A DNA stretch of 64,000 nt from Flavobacterium sp. (GTDB lineage Bacteria; Bacteroidota; Bacteroidia; Flavobacteriales; Flavobacteriaceae). Below, piece by piece: positions 1 to 9,725 of the stretch (position 1 is its first letter; each line of letters opens with the position of its first letter). The position numbers were made by a program, and so were the translations under genes. The stretch spans positions 172,702 through 236,701 of the forward strand of contig JAEUTY010000001.1 in assembly GCA_016787805.1 (NCBI GenBank), in the 5' to 3' direction. The notes below the pieces were generated by a model that was not told the origin of the DNA, ran no database searches, and saw nothing but the letters and a program-made list of their open reading frames with translations.

Positions 1-962
1 GCAACGCACTTCGACAAGGTTTTAAAAAAGCCATCGATTTGGGTTATCATTACGCCATAACTATTGATTCTGATGGTCAACATTATCCAGATGATATTCC
101 AGTTTTTCTGGATGCTTTAGAGCAAGAAGGTAAGCCTGTTTTACTCATCGGAAACCGAAACATGGAACAAGACGGAATCCCTAAGAAAAGCAGTTTCGGA
201 AATAATTTCTCCAATTTTTGGTTTTGGTTCGAAACCGGAATCAAGCTCGACGACACACAATCGGGTTATCGATTGTATCCATTGCAACACATTCCGAAAC
301 ATTTTTTTACCAAAAAATTTGAGTTTGAAATCGAAGTAATCGTTCGTACCGCTTGGAAAGACATTCCTGTGAAAAATGTTCCAATCAAAATTTTATACGA
401 TCCCAACGAACGTGTTTCGCATTTTCGTCCATTCAAAGATTTTACCCGAATTAGTATTCTCAATACTGTTTTGGTAATCATTACACTTTTGTACATTAAG
501 CCTCGAAATTTTTTCAGAAGCTTCAAAAAAAAAAGCTTTAAACAGTTTTTAAAAGAAGATGTACTCGAAAGTTCGGATTCTAATGCCAAAAAAGCAACTT
601 CTATTGCATTAGGCGTTTTCGTCGGAATCGCTCCCTTTTGGGGATTTCAAACACTTTTAGCCATTTCTTTGGCGGTCTTTTTTCGATTGAACAAAGTCAT
701 TTCTTTTGCGGCTTCCAACATCAGTATTCCACCAATGATTCCTTTTATCCTCTATGGTTCATTGAAAATTGGAAGCTATTTTGTAAGCAATTCAAGAGAG
801 CTACTCTTAGATACTTCTCTAACTTTTGATGCAATAACCAACAATCTGCAACAATACGTCATTGGTAGTCTTATTTTGGCCTCGATTATGGCTGTGTTTT
901 TTGGCACTTTAGGGTTTTTAGTATTGAATTATTTTAGTACTTTTAAAAATAAAAAGAACTAA
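1..962 (+). CDS. Glycosyltransferase family 2 with C-terminal DUF2062 membrane domain (5' end outside window)
   Basis: The frame is open to the left edge, so the start lies outside the window. Translation begins with NALRQGFKKA, a stretch usual just before the DxD region of DPM1-like GT2 enzymes, and is followed by TIDSDGQHYPDD, which holds the nucleotide-sugar/metal-binding aspartates. The first half is a catalytic GT2 domain. The second half (from about nucleotide 590) is hydrophobic with the GVFVGIAPFWGFQT signature of DUF2062, giving about three membrane segments. It probably transfers a sugar to a lipid-type acceptor at the inner membrane. The stop shares one base with the start of the MMPL gene (TAATG), so the two are translationally coupled. 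GT2-DUF2062 proteins are found in flexirubin and aryl-polyene clusters, and the following genes fit that setting. Confidence 0.85.
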   Translation, partial: NALRQGFKKAIDLGYHYAITIDSDGQHYPDDIPVFLDALEQEGKPVLLIGNRNMEQDGIPKKSSFGNNFSNFWFWFETGIKLDDTQSGYRLYPLQHIPKHFFTKKFEFEIEVIVRTAWKDIPVKNVPIKILYDPNERVSHFRPFKDFTRISILNTVLVIITLLYIKPRNFFRSFKKKSFKQFLKEDVLESSDSNAKKATSIALGVFVGIAPFWGFQTLLAISLAVFFRLNKVISFAASNISIPPMIPFILYGSLKIGSYFVSNSRELLLDTSLTFDAITNNLQQYVIGSLILASIMAVFFGTLGFLVLNYFSTFKNKKN

Positions 963-3900
963 TGCAAAATCTCTTTATTGCAATCCATAACTTCTTAAAA
1001 GCCAATAAATTTCGATTTTACGGCGTGAGTATTGCTGTTCTTTTGGTTTTGTATTATTTTGCTTCTCAGATTTCATTTCAAGAAAATATTACCGAGTTAA
1101 TTCCGTCCAATGACAAGTCCAATGTGACTTCCAAAGTGCTGAAGCAAGTCAATTTTGCTGATAAAATTTCCATTATGATTGAACGAAAATCCAATGGAAA
1201 TTCCGACGATTTAACTACTTTCGCTACTCAATTTATTGATAGTTTAAAAACCAACTGCAAACCTTATGTTGGTAAAATTCAAGGACAATTGGACGAAAAA
1301 AATATCCAAGAAACCTTCGATTTTATCTATCAAAATTTGCCACTTTTTTTAGATCAAAAAGATTACAAAGTAATTGATCAAAAAATCAACAGCGACAGTA
1401 TTGCTGCAACTGTAGAAGCAAATTACCGTAGTTTGATATCGCCAACCGGCATAGTTTCAAAAGATTTTATTTTGAAAGATCCTATGGGAATTTCGTTTAT
1501 TGCTTTAAAAAAATTGCAACAGTTGAGCGTGGGTGACGATTTTGAATTGCAAAATGGTTTTCTGCTCACCAAAGATAAATCGAAATTATTGTTGTTCATC
1601 ACGCCTAAATTGGCGGCCAATGAAACCGACCAGAACACCATTTTTATTGAAAACATCAATCGAATTCGGGATAATTTAAACCAACAATTCAAATCAAAAG
1701 CGTCATTGAGTTATTTTGGTGCAACTCCAGTAGCTGTAGCCAACGCCACTCAAATCAAAGCGGATGTGCGCAATACGTCTATTTTCGCTACGATTTCATT
1801 GATTTTGCTCTTGATGTATTTCTACCGAAGTCTTTCAACACCAATAGTAATCTTCATTCCGTCAATTTTTGGAGCCGTTTTTGCACTTTCTATTTTGTAT
1901 TTTACTAAAGGAACGATTTCAGCCATTTCCCTCGGAATTAGTTCGATTTTATTGGGAGAAACAACCGATTATTCTATTTACGTTCTGACACATTTGCGCG
2001 ACAATAAAAACGTCAAGTTGTTGTACAAAGACATCACACGACCACTTATTTTGTGCGGAATAACAACTTCAGTAACGTTCTTGTGTTTGTTTTTTGTGGA
2101 ATCGGAAGCATTAAAAGATTTGGCCATTTTTGCAGCATTAAGCGTAACTTCAACCACCATTTTTTCACTGGTTTTGATTCCGCTTTTATACAATACTAAA
2201 AACAAAATTGTAGTGCCAAAATCCAATGTTATTGACCAATTGGGAGCGTATTCGTACCATAAAAATAAGTTTTTGATTGTGGGTGTTTTGATTGTTTTGA
2301 TTGCGAGCTTTTTCACGTATAAAAAAGTCAATTTCAACAACGATTTGGCCGCTTTAAATTTTGTTCCCGCTGAACTCCAAAAAGCCCAAGACGATTTAGA
2401 GAAAATGTCGGATGGTGAAGCAAAATCAATTTATTTGGCGTCTTATGGAAAAAGTTATGAAGAAGTAATTGCCAACAACAACAAGCTTTTTGATGATTTA
2501 AATAGTAAGAAAGAAAAGAACGCGATAGTCAACTTTAGCTCAATTGGTGGAATTGTTTTATCCAAACAAAGTCAATTGCAAAAAATTGCTGAGTGGAATG
2601 CTTTTTGGACTAGCAATAAGAAAAGTTTTGTGCAGAATTCTATCATTTCCAACGGAAACAAATTAGGATTCAATGCTTCAGCTTATCAGCTTTTCTTTGC
2701 TACATTAAATCATAATTTTCAGCCGATTTCATTCAGTGATTATGCTAATGTCAAGTCGCTTTTTACAGATGAATTTGTGTCTAAAAAAGATGATTTTTAT
2801 ACGATTTCTTCTTTGGTAAAAGTAGCCAAGAAAAATCGTGATGCATTTGTTGTTGCTATGCAAAAGCAACCGAATTTAGTGGTGATTGATCGCCAACAAA
2901 CCAACGAAACCTTCCTAGGAATACTCAAAGATAACTTTCAAAACCTTGTCAATTATTCGTTTATAGCCGTTTTTCTAATTCTGTTATTGTCGTTTCGACG
3001 CATTGAATTGGTTATTGTTAGCATTATTCCAATTATGATCAGTTGGGTTTTTACAACGGGTGTAATGGGAATGTTTGGACTCGAATTCAACATCATCAAT
3101 ATCATCGTTTGTACATTAATTTTCGGAATTGGAGTAGATTATAGTATTTTTATGACCACCGCTTTACAAAAGCAGCATACGTTTGGTAGAATAGAATTGC
3201 CATCGTACAGAACGTCTATTTTACTGTCATTAGCGACCACAATTTTAGGAATTGGAGTACTGATTTTTGCACAACATCCAGCTTTAAAATCGATTGCGTT
3301 AATTGCCTTAATCGGAATTTTCGCTGCGGTTTTAGTCACTTTTGTCATTCAACCTTTAGTATTTGGTTTCTTTGTAACAAGTAATGTAAAAAAAGGTAAT
3401 CCGCCGTTTGAAATCCGCCGTTTTATTCACTCAGTCTTATCATTTACCTATTATGGTTTAGGCGGATTTATTCTGTCATTATTAGGCTCTTTTTTTGTGA
3501 AATTTTTCCCGATAAACAAAACCAAAAAAGTACGAATATTTCATGCGGTACTTTCCAAATTCATGCATTCGGTTTTTTGGACGTATCCAGCCATTAAAAG
3601 AAAAATTGTCAATTTGAACAACGAAAAATTTGATAAACCAGCGGTAATTATCGCTAATCATACTTCGTTTTTGGATATTTTGGCAGTTGGAATGTTAAGT
3701 CCGAAGATTATATTTTTAGTCAGCGATTGGGTTTATAATTCGCCCATTTTCGGAAAAGGAGTTCGCTTGGCTGGGTTTTATCCTGTCTCTAATGGAATTG
3801 ACAATGGAGTGGAACATTTGCGTGAAAAAGTCAATCAAGGTTTCTCGTTGATGGTTTTTCCAGAAGGAACGCGATCGGTTGACAATTCAGTGAAACGTTT

Positions 3901-4630
3901 CCACAAAGGCGCTTTTTTCTTGGCAGAAGAGTTCAATTTAGACATTATTCCCGTAATTATTCAGGGTTATTCTGAAGCTTCTCCCAAAGGAGATTTTATG
4001 TTGTACGGTTCATCTACAACAGTTGAAATTTTAGATCGAATTCCTTCAAACGATGCTAATTTCGGAACCAATTACACCGAAAGGTCGAAGAAAATCAATC
4101 GTTTTTTCAGAGAGAAATACGATGCTCTTCGTCATCAAAAAGAAGATGCAAACTATTTCAAACGAACACTGTTCAATAGTTTTGATTACAAAGAACTCGA
4201 AGTGGTTCAGGCTGTAAAAGAAGATTTCAAAACAAATCATCAGTTGTATTATCGTTTGAATAAATGTATTGGAAGTAAATCCAAAATACTTCATTTTGCT
4301 AATGATTACGGCCAACTTGATGTGCTTTTGACGTTACAAGAATCTACTAGGAAAATCGATTCTATCATTTCTAAAGAAGAAAAAAGGTTGTGTGCAAAAA
4401 CCAATCATTATCTCAAGAAAAGAGCAATTTCATACCTGGAAAAAAGTAATGCAATCGACTGGAATAAATACGAATTTTTACTTATTTCAGATTCCGATTT
4501 CTCAGCAGATATTGCTACTTTTACTGGAACTATTATTGTTATAAAACAGAATTTGATAAAAGAGAATTTATTGCAAAACGGATTTCAGTTGCAAAGTGAA
4601 AATGACTCGATATTTATCTTAAAGAAATAA
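962..4630 (+). CDS. MMPL/RND-family lipid exporter fused to a PlsC-type acyltransferase
   Basis: A 1222-residue fusion. The N-terminal part (about 1-810) has one membrane anchor, a large extracytoplasmic loop, and two groups of membrane helices separated by a second loop, as in MMPL/RND exporters. After a further hydrophobic stretch near 830-860 comes a lysophospholipid acyltransferase domain with NHTSFLD (His900, Asp905; the HX4D motif) and FPEGTR (966-971). The last 150 residues have no clear domain. Known family role: MMPL proteins export lipids or pigments, and PlsC domains acylate a glycerophosphate or related hydroxyl. Inference: it acylates and moves the lipophilic pigment or its precursor to the outer membrane. 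The stop overlaps the next start by one base (ATAATG context). Confidence 0.88.
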   Translation: MQNLFIAIHNFLKANKFRFYGVSIAVLLVLYYFASQISFQENITELIPSNDKSNVTSKVLKQVNFADKISIMIERKSNGNSDDLTTFATQFIDSLKTNCKPYVGKIQGQLDEKNIQETFDFIYQNLPLFLDQKDYKVIDQKINSDSIAATVEANYRSLISPTGIVSKDFILKDPMGISFIALKKLQQLSVGDDFELQNGFLLTKDKSKLLLFITPKLAANETDQNTIFIENINRIRDNLNQQFKSKASLSYFGATPVAVANATQIKADVRNTSIFATISLILLLMYFYRSLSTPIVIFIPSIFGAVFALSILYFTKGTISAISLGISSILLGETTDYSIYVLTHLRDNKNVKLLYKDITRPLILCGITTSVTFLCLFFVESEALKDLAIFAALSVTSTTIFSLVLIPLLYNTKNKIVVPKSNVIDQLGAYSYHKNKFLIVGVLIVLIASFFTYKKVNFNNDLAALNFVPAELQKAQDDLEKMSDGEAKSIYLASYGKSYEEVIANNNKLFDDLNSKKEKNAIVNFSSIGGIVLSKQSQLQKIAEWNAFWTSNKKSFVQNSIISNGNKLGFNASAYQLFFATLNHNFQPISFSDYANVKSLFTDEFVSKKDDFYTISSLVKVAKKNRDAFVVAMQKQPNLVVIDRQQTNETFLGILKDNFQNLVNYSFIAVFLILLLSFRRIELVIVSIIPIMISWVFTTGVMGMFGLEFNIINIIVCTLIFGIGVDYSIFMTTALQKQHTFGRIELPSYRTSILLSLATTILGIGVLIFAQHPALKSIALIALIGIFAAVLVTFVIQPLVFGFFVTSNVKKGNPPFEIRRFIHSVLSFTYYGLGGFILSLLGSFFVKFFPINKTKKVRIFHAVLSKFMHSVFWTYPAIKRKIVNLNNEKFDKPAVIIANHTSFLDILAVGMLSPKIIFLVSDWVYNSPIFGKGVRLAGFYPVSNGIDNGVEHLREKVNQGFSLMVFPEGTRSVDNSVKRFHKGAFFLAEEFNLDIIPVIIQGYSEASPKGDFMLYGSSTTVEILDRIPSNDANFGTNYTERSKKINRFFREKYDALRHQKEDANYFKRTLFNSFDYKELEVVQAVKEDFKTNHQLYYRLNKCIGSKSKILHFANDYGQLDVLLTLQESTRKIDSIISKEEKRLCAKTNHYLKKRAISYLEKSNAIDWNKYEFLLISDSDFSADIATFTGTIIVIKQNLIKENLLQNGFQLQSENDSIFILKK

Positions 4631-6150
4631 TGAAAGAACAGTACGATATAGTCATTGTTGGAAGTGGTTTGGGCGGATTAGTCTCTGGGATTATTCTCGC
4701 TAAAGAAGGCTATAGCGTTTGTGTACTCGAAAAAAACAATCAATTTGGTGGCAATTTGCAAACGTTTGTGCGCGACAAAACTATTTTCGACACTGGAATT
4801 CATTACATCGGCGGGTTAAGTGAAGGTCAAAATCTGTACAAATATTTCAAGTATTTAGGAATTATGGACGATTTGCGTCTGAAAAAAATGGATGAAGACG
4901 GTTTTGATATTATTTCATTTGAAGAAGAAAACGAAGAATATCCACATGCGCAAGGTTATGATAATTTCATCAATCAATTACTAAAATATTTTCCTAATGA
5001 AGAAAACGCAATTCGCGACTATTGCAATAAAGTAATCACTATTTGCGATTCATTTCCTTTGTATAATTTGAATTGGGAAGGAAAATATGATTCGGATATT
5101 TTATCACTCAATGCCAAAAAATGCATAGATGAAGTTACCGATAATGAAAAACTCAGAGCTGTTTTGGCGGGTTCAAATTTCTTGTATGCCGGAATTGCTG
5201 ATAAATCGCCATTTTATGTTCATGCTCTTTCGGTAAATTCCTACATTCAAAGTTCTTGGCGTTGCATCAATGGTGGAAGCCAAATTACGAAACAACTTAT
5301 CAAACAGCTCAAAAAATACGGCGGTGAAGTTTATAAATACAAAAATGTGGTTCGTTTTGAAGTAGAAGAGAATACAGTGACTAAAGCCATTATGAAAGAC
5401 GGAACTTCGGTTGGTGCCACCAAGTTTATTTCAAACATTGAGCCCAAAACTACATTGAAAATGGTAGGCGAGGAGCATTTTAGAAAATCGTTTTTCAGTC
5501 GAATTGAAAGCCTTGAAGGCGTGATTTCGGCTTTTAGTTTGTACATCGTTTTTAAACCAAATACGTTCAAATACCGCAATCACAATTACTATCATTTCAA
5601 AAACAGTAAAATAGTTTGGGATGCTTTTGATTATGATGAAAATACTTGGCCAATGGCTTATATGGCTTCAATGAATGCTTCGGGCAAAGATGAAATTTGG
5701 GCCGACGGTATGACTTTCATCACTTACATGAAGTACGAAGACATGGAACCTTGGGAAAATACCTTCAATACGACTGCTGAAGAAGGCGATCGAGGTGAAA
5801 GTTACGATGAATTTAAAGCCAGAAAAGCCGAACGATTCTTGCAAGAAATAGAAATTAAGTTTCCTAATATTCGTGATTGCATTCATTCAATTCATACTTC
5901 GACACCTTTGTCGTACCGCGATTATATTGGCGGAAGTAACGGCAATATGTACGGATATGTAAAAGATTCAAATAATCCAATGAAGACGTTTATTGCACCC
6001 AAAACTAAGTTGGACAATCTGTATTTAACAGGTCAAAGTATCAATATGCACGGTGTTTTAGGGGTAACCATTGGCGCTGTAGTCACTTGCTCAGAAATTG
6101 TTGGGAAAGAGTATTTGGTCAACAAAATCAACAATGAAGTTCATTCATGA
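4630..6150 (+). CDS. FAD-dependent oxidoreductase, phytoene desaturase/carotenoid isomerase type
   Basis: 506 residues. The N-terminus carries a Rossmann FAD site, GSGLGG (Gly11-Gly16), followed by Glu34 for the ribose and by a GGNLQTF stretch like the CrtI/CrtISO family. Near the C-terminus, LYLTGQSINMHGVLG is the second FAD-contacting element typical of phytoene-desaturase-like enzymes. Family members desaturate or isomerise conjugated polyenes. In a flexirubin-type locus such a protein may act on the polyene chain, but the substrate cannot be read from sequence. It overlaps the upstream gene by 1 nt and the downstream lipoprotein gene by 4 nt (ATGA), so it is part of the same operon. Confidence 0.88.
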   Translation: MKEQYDIVIVGSGLGGLVSGIILAKEGYSVCVLEKNNQFGGNLQTFVRDKTIFDTGIHYIGGLSEGQNLYKYFKYLGIMDDLRLKKMDEDGFDIISFEEENEEYPHAQGYDNFINQLLKYFPNEENAIRDYCNKVITICDSFPLYNLNWEGKYDSDILSLNAKKCIDEVTDNEKLRAVLAGSNFLYAGIADKSPFYVHALSVNSYIQSSWRCINGGSQITKQLIKQLKKYGGEVYKYKNVVRFEVEENTVTKAIMKDGTSVGATKFISNIEPKTTLKMVGEEHFRKSFFSRIESLEGVISAFSLYIVFKPNTFKYRNHNYYHFKNSKIVWDAFDYDENTWPMAYMASMNASGKDEIWADGMTFITYMKYEDMEPWENTFNTTAEEGDRGESYDEFKARKAERFLQEIEIKFPNIRDCIHSIHTSTPLSYRDYIGGSNGNMYGYVKDSNNPMKTFIAPKTKLDNLYLTGQSINMHGVLGVTIGAVVTCSEIVGKEYLVNKINNEVHS

Positions 6151-7820
6151 AATTCAGAATTCACATAGTTGTTTCTTTCACACTTTTGCTGGGATTGTAT
6201 TCTTGCGGAACATCCAAATCATTGCATCATAAACCGCAATTGGAAGGTTGTAATTCGGCTATTCCAGTGGTGAAAAAAGAATCACCAACTTATTTTTCTT
6301 CTGGAAATAATTTTCTTTTAAAAAATAAACAGAACCTTTGGGAATTGTATGTAGAAGGCGACGCTTTAGAACGCGGTTTAACCTCAGGAGCATTGACCGA
6401 TTCGCTGTTGAAAAAGCAAGAAAAGATATTTTTCTCCAAAATCGATGAGTTAGTACCATCCAATTTCAAACAACGATTATTGCGCGGTTTTTTGAAATGG
6501 TACAACCGAAAATTATACCTTAATGTTCCCGAAGAATACAAAACCGAAATCTACGGTATTTCAGAATATACGTCAAACGATTACGATCATATTGCACCTA
6601 GATATTTGCGTAGTTTGTACTTGCATGGCGCTCACGATATTGGTCATGCACTACAAGATTTGGCTTTAGTAGGTTGTTCTTCTTTTGCCGCTTGGGGCGA
6701 AAAATCGGAAGACGGAAGTTTGATTTTAGGCCGCAATTTCGACTTTTATGCAGGCGATGATTTTGCCAAAGATAAAGTGGTTGCTTTTGTCAATCCGAAA
6801 GAAGGTTATCCTTTTATGATGGTAACTTGGGCTGGAATGATAGGAGCAGTTTCGGGGATGAACAACGAAGGTTTAACAGTTACCATCAATGCTGGAAAAT
6901 CAAAAATCCCATTAATTGCAAAAACACCTATTTCAATTTTAACACGTGAAATTTTGCAATATGCCACAACGATTGATGAAGCAATTGCTATCGCGAAAAG
7001 CAAAAAAGTCTTTGTTTCTGAATCGATTATGGTTGCGAGCGCCAAAGACAAGAAAGTGGTTTTGATTGAAGTTTCGCCCAATAATTTTGGAGTTTATACA
7101 GTTGATAATAGTAATAATCAACTCATTTGCTCGAACCATTTTCAAAGTGAAGCATTAAAGAACGATGAGCGTAATTTGAATCAAATTGCCAATAGTCATT
7201 CCAAATACCGTTTTGATCGTATGGTCGAATTGTTTGATGAAAATCCAAAAATCAACCCGCAAGTCGTTGCTTCTATCTTACGCAATCGCGAAGGTTTGAA
7301 TGACTCACCAATTGGTTACGGAAACGAAAAAGCACTCAATCAGTTGTTAGCGCATCATGGTGTTATTTTTAAGCCAGAACAACGCTTGGTTTGGGTGTCG
7401 AGCAATCCTTATCAACTGGGTGAAATGGTTTGTTATGATTTGAATGAAGTTTTCAAAAAACGAGAAAGTACCAGCAAAGTAAGTTCGTTGCAAATAGAAA
7501 ATAAGAACATTCCCAAAGACGATTTTCAAGACACTCAAACGTATAAAAACTACGAATTATTCCGAATTGAAGACCGAAAAATGGATGCTTTTTTGGAAAA
7601 TAAAACCGAATTATCTTCTGATTTTGCTGAAAATTACCAATCTTTGAATCCTAATTATTGGTTGGTTTACTATAAATTAGGACTTTCCTTTTATCAAAAC
7701 AAACAATATCAGTTGGCCAAGGAACAATTTGAAAAAGCATTAACCAAAGAAATCACAACGGTTCCTGCGAAGTTAGAAATAGATAAGTATTTGAAAAAAA
7801 TCAAAAGAAAATTGAAATGA
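6147..7820 (+). CDS. C45-type autoproteolytic acyltransferase/hydrolase lipoprotein
   Basis: 557 residues. The first 20 form a lipoprotein signal with lipobox LYSC (Cys20), so the protein is probably anchored on the periplasmic side or in the outer membrane. Around residue 177 the sequence VGCSSFAAWG followed by LGRNFDF is the pattern of Ntn-hydrolases of the acyl-CoA:6-aminopenicillanate acyltransferase (C45) group. Cys177 would be the nucleophile exposed after self-cleavage. The C-terminal 60 residues contain one TPR-like helix pair. Family members move acyl groups or cleave amides. In pigment clusters a similar protein is thought to act on the ester or resorcinol stage, which is inference here. 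ATGA overlaps on both sides show translational coupling. Confidence 0.8.
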   Translation: MKFRIHIVVSFTLLLGLYSCGTSKSLHHKPQLEGCNSAIPVVKKESPTYFSSGNNFLLKNKQNLWELYVEGDALERGLTSGALTDSLLKKQEKIFFSKIDELVPSNFKQRLLRGFLKWYNRKLYLNVPEEYKTEIYGISEYTSNDYDHIAPRYLRSLYLHGAHDIGHALQDLALVGCSSFAAWGEKSEDGSLILGRNFDFYAGDDFAKDKVVAFVNPKEGYPFMMVTWAGMIGAVSGMNNEGLTVTINAGKSKIPLIAKTPISILTREILQYATTIDEAIAIAKSKKVFVSESIMVASAKDKKVVLIEVSPNNFGVYTVDNSNNQLICSNHFQSEALKNDERNLNQIANSHSKYRFDRMVELFDENPKINPQVVASILRNREGLNDSPIGYGNEKALNQLLAHHGVIFKPEQRLVWVSSNPYQLGEMVCYDLNEVFKKRESTSKVSSLQIENKNIPKDDFQDTQTYKNYELFRIEDRKMDAFLENKTELSSDFAENYQSLNPNYWLVYYKLGLSFYQNKQYQLAKEQFEKALTKEITTVPAKLEIDKYLKKIKRKLK

Positions 7821-9103
7821 TTCCACCAATTGAGCAACAATCTTTAGATGAAATTAAAGCGTTTCAGGAGCAACAATTAACCAAAACGTTGTACTATGTG
7901 AATGAAAAATCGCCATTCTATAAGAAGCTATTTGCTGAGAATAATATAGATATTTCTACCATTAAAACAATAGAAGATTTACAGCAATTGCCATTAACTA
8001 CTAAAGAAGATTTACAGCGATTTAATGATGATTTTAGATGTGTTCCAGTTACGGATATTATCGATTTTGCGACAACTTCAGGAACTTTAGGCGAACCTGT
8101 TACATTTGGTTTAACCGATAATGATTTGGAACGATTGGCCTACAATGAAGCCATTTCGTTTGATTGTGCCGGAATCAAGCAAGGCGATATTGTACAGTTG
8201 ATGACTACAATTGATCGTAGATTTATGGCTGGATTGGCCTATTTTTTAGGGTTAAGAAAGATGAAAGTCGGCGTGATTAGAGTCGGTGCTGGTATTCCCG
8301 AATTACAGTGGGATTCTATTTTAAAATACAAACCGACTTATTTAATTACAGTTCCTTCTTTTTTATTGAAGATGATTGAATACGCAGAGGCACATCATAT
8401 TGATTATAATCAAAGCGGAATAAAAGGTGCTATTTGTATTGGTGAATCGTTGAGAAACCAAGATTTGACGATGAACACGTTGTCAAAGAAAATTACCGAT
8501 AAATGGAATATTGATTTGTATTCTACTTATGCTTCAACTGAAATGAGTACAGCGTTTACCGAATGCAATCACTTTCAAGGCGGACACCATCATCCCGAAT
8601 TGATTATTGTTGAAGTGCTGGACGAAAATAATAAACCTGTTAGTAATGGTGAATCGGGGGAATTGACTTTTACAACTCTTGGAATCGAAGCGATGCCTTT
8701 GGTACGTTTTAAAACTGGCGACATTGTAACATTGCACACAGATACTTGTGCTTGTGGACGGAATACGCTGCGTATCGGACCTATTATTGGCAGAAAACAA
8801 CAAATGATTAAGTATAAAGGAACTACTTTGTACCCACCAGCAATGGTAGATGTATTGAACGACTTTGAAAATATAGAAAATCATATTATTGAAATCTCCA
8901 CCAACGATTTAGGGACAGATGAAATTGTCATCAAAATTGCTGTCAAAGAGCAATCGGACGACTTTTTGCAAGAAATTAAAGATCATTTTAGAGCCAAATT
9001 ACGTGTCACTCCCAAAATAGAATTTACTACTATTGAGGTTTTAAATCCGATTGTGTTTCATCCGATGAGTAGGAAACCAAAGCACTTTTTTGATTTGAGG
9101 TAA
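7817..9103 (+). CDS. Phenylacetate-CoA ligase-like adenylate-forming enzyme
   Basis: 428 residues, the usual length for the PaaK/CoF-synthetase-like branch of the ANL superfamily. TTSGTLGEPVTFG (about 88-100) is the phosphate-binding loop. YSTYASTEMS is the motif A5 equivalent, and LVRFKTGDI is the A7-like region containing the ribose-binding Asp. A Cys pair (CACG) follows A7, as in this subfamily, and the C-terminal small domain is present. The expected reaction is ATP-dependent activation of an aromatic acid to an acyl-AMP and then to CoA or an acyl carrier. As last gene of the operon it could activate the aromatic starter of a flexirubin-like pigment (inference). ATGA overlap with the C45 gene. 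Confidence 0.8.
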   Translation: MIPPIEQQSLDEIKAFQEQQLTKTLYYVNEKSPFYKKLFAENNIDISTIKTIEDLQQLPLTTKEDLQRFNDDFRCVPVTDIIDFATTSGTLGEPVTFGLTDNDLERLAYNEAISFDCAGIKQGDIVQLMTTIDRRFMAGLAYFLGLRKMKVGVIRVGAGIPELQWDSILKYKPTYLITVPSFLLKMIEYAEAHHIDYNQSGIKGAICIGESLRNQDLTMNTLSKKITDKWNIDLYSTYASTEMSTAFTECNHFQGGHHHPELIIVEVLDENNKPVSNGESGELTFTTLGIEAMPLVRFKTGDIVTLHTDTCACGRNTLRIGPIIGRKQQMIKYKGTTLYPPAMVDVLNDFENIENHIIEISTNDLGTDEIVIKIAVKEQSDDFLQEIKDHFRAKLRVTPKIEFTTIEVLNPIVFHPMSRKPKHFFDLR

Positions 9104-9157
9104 AATAGGTTTGACTAAGGCTTTTTAAAAAAGTTTCTTCAAAAATATAAATAAGAA

Positions 9158-9229
9158 AAATGCTCAAGCATTTGTTGGATTTAGGATTGACTACTTCTTT
9201 CGCGCAAAGCTTCTCCCGACTTGGCGGGA
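9158..9229. repeat. Two short hairpins between the pigment operon and tRNA genes
   Basis: AAATGCTCAAGCATTT (9158-9173) is a self-complementary hairpin downstream of the operon stop and could end it, although no long T-run follows. A second stem, TCCCG...CGGGA (9214-9229), looks like a remnant of the interspersed repeats seen elsewhere in the window. The rest of 9104-9240 shows no gene. Confidence 0.35.
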
Positions 9230-9241
9230 TGAAAATAGATT

Positions 9242-9279
9242 AAAAAAAAATGCTCAAGAGAACCTTAGCATTTTTTTGT
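9242..9279. terminator. Bidirectional terminator between pigment operon and tRNA genes
   Basis: An imperfect stem (AATGCT-AAG against CTT-AGCATT) is preceded by a run of nine A and followed by seven T. It can therefore end transcription from both sides: the plus-strand pigment operon and the minus-strand tRNA genes. Confidence 0.65.
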
Positions 9280-9295
9280 TTAATCTATTTATTTG

Positions 9296-9377
9296 TGACC
9301 ACGATCAGATTCGAACTGACACGTCTTACGACACCACCCCCTCAAGATGGCGAGTCTACCAATTTCTCCACGTGGCC
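9296..9377 (-). tRNA. tRNA-Leu(GAG)
   Basis: Read on the minus strand, a 7-bp acceptor stem (GGCCACG with CGTGGTC, discriminator A) closes a cloverleaf. The anticodon loop is TTGAGGG, anticodon GAG, on a CCATC/GGTGG stem. There is a short class II-type variable arm and a T arm with loop TTCGAAT. CCA is not encoded (CAAA follows). It is 82 nt and first from the left in a three-tRNA minus-strand group. Confidence 0.93.
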
Positions 9378-9414
9378 TAAACAAAAAAAGCATTCGGAAG
9401 ACGAACGCTTTTTG

Positions 9415-9487
9415 TGACCCGACTGGGGCTCGAACCCAGGACCCCAACATTAAAAGTGTTGTGCTCTACCAACTGAGCTATCGAGTC
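9415..9487 (-). tRNA. tRNA-Lys(TTT), copy 1
   Basis: Minus-strand cloverleaf of 73 nt: acceptor GACTCGA/TCGGGTC with discriminator A, anticodon stem CAACA/TGTTG with loop CTTTTAA (anticodon TTT), T loop TTCGAGC. CCA is not encoded. It is identical to the copy at 9526-9598. Confidence 0.95.
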
Positions 9488-9525
9488 AATGCATTCAATA
9501 CGTTGTAAAATGAGGGTCATTTTTG

Positions 9526-9598
9526 TGACCCGACTGGGGCTCGAACCCAGGACCCCAACATTAAAAGTGTTGTGCTCTACCAACTGAGCTATCGAGTC
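9526..9598 (-). tRNA. tRNA-Lys(TTT), copy 2
   Basis: Identical in sequence to the other tRNA-Lys, 38 nt away. The three tRNA genes are probably one transcript read leftwards and ended by the hairpin at 9242-9279. Confidence 0.95.
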
Positions 9599-9725
9599 AT
9601 TTTAATTTCTTGAATGCGGGTGCAAATATAAGGCGTTATTATTTATTTTTCAAAGCAATTTTATTTTAAATTTACCTTTTTTTATTATTCATTCTTAATG
9701 CCTTAATATATAAGGATTTATTGAT

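Noticed and set aside
9377-9583. Open frame on the minus strand containing VGVLGSSPSRVTK-type repeats
   Set aside because: It lies within the two tRNA-Lys genes. This is a known kind of false protein from tRNA sequence.
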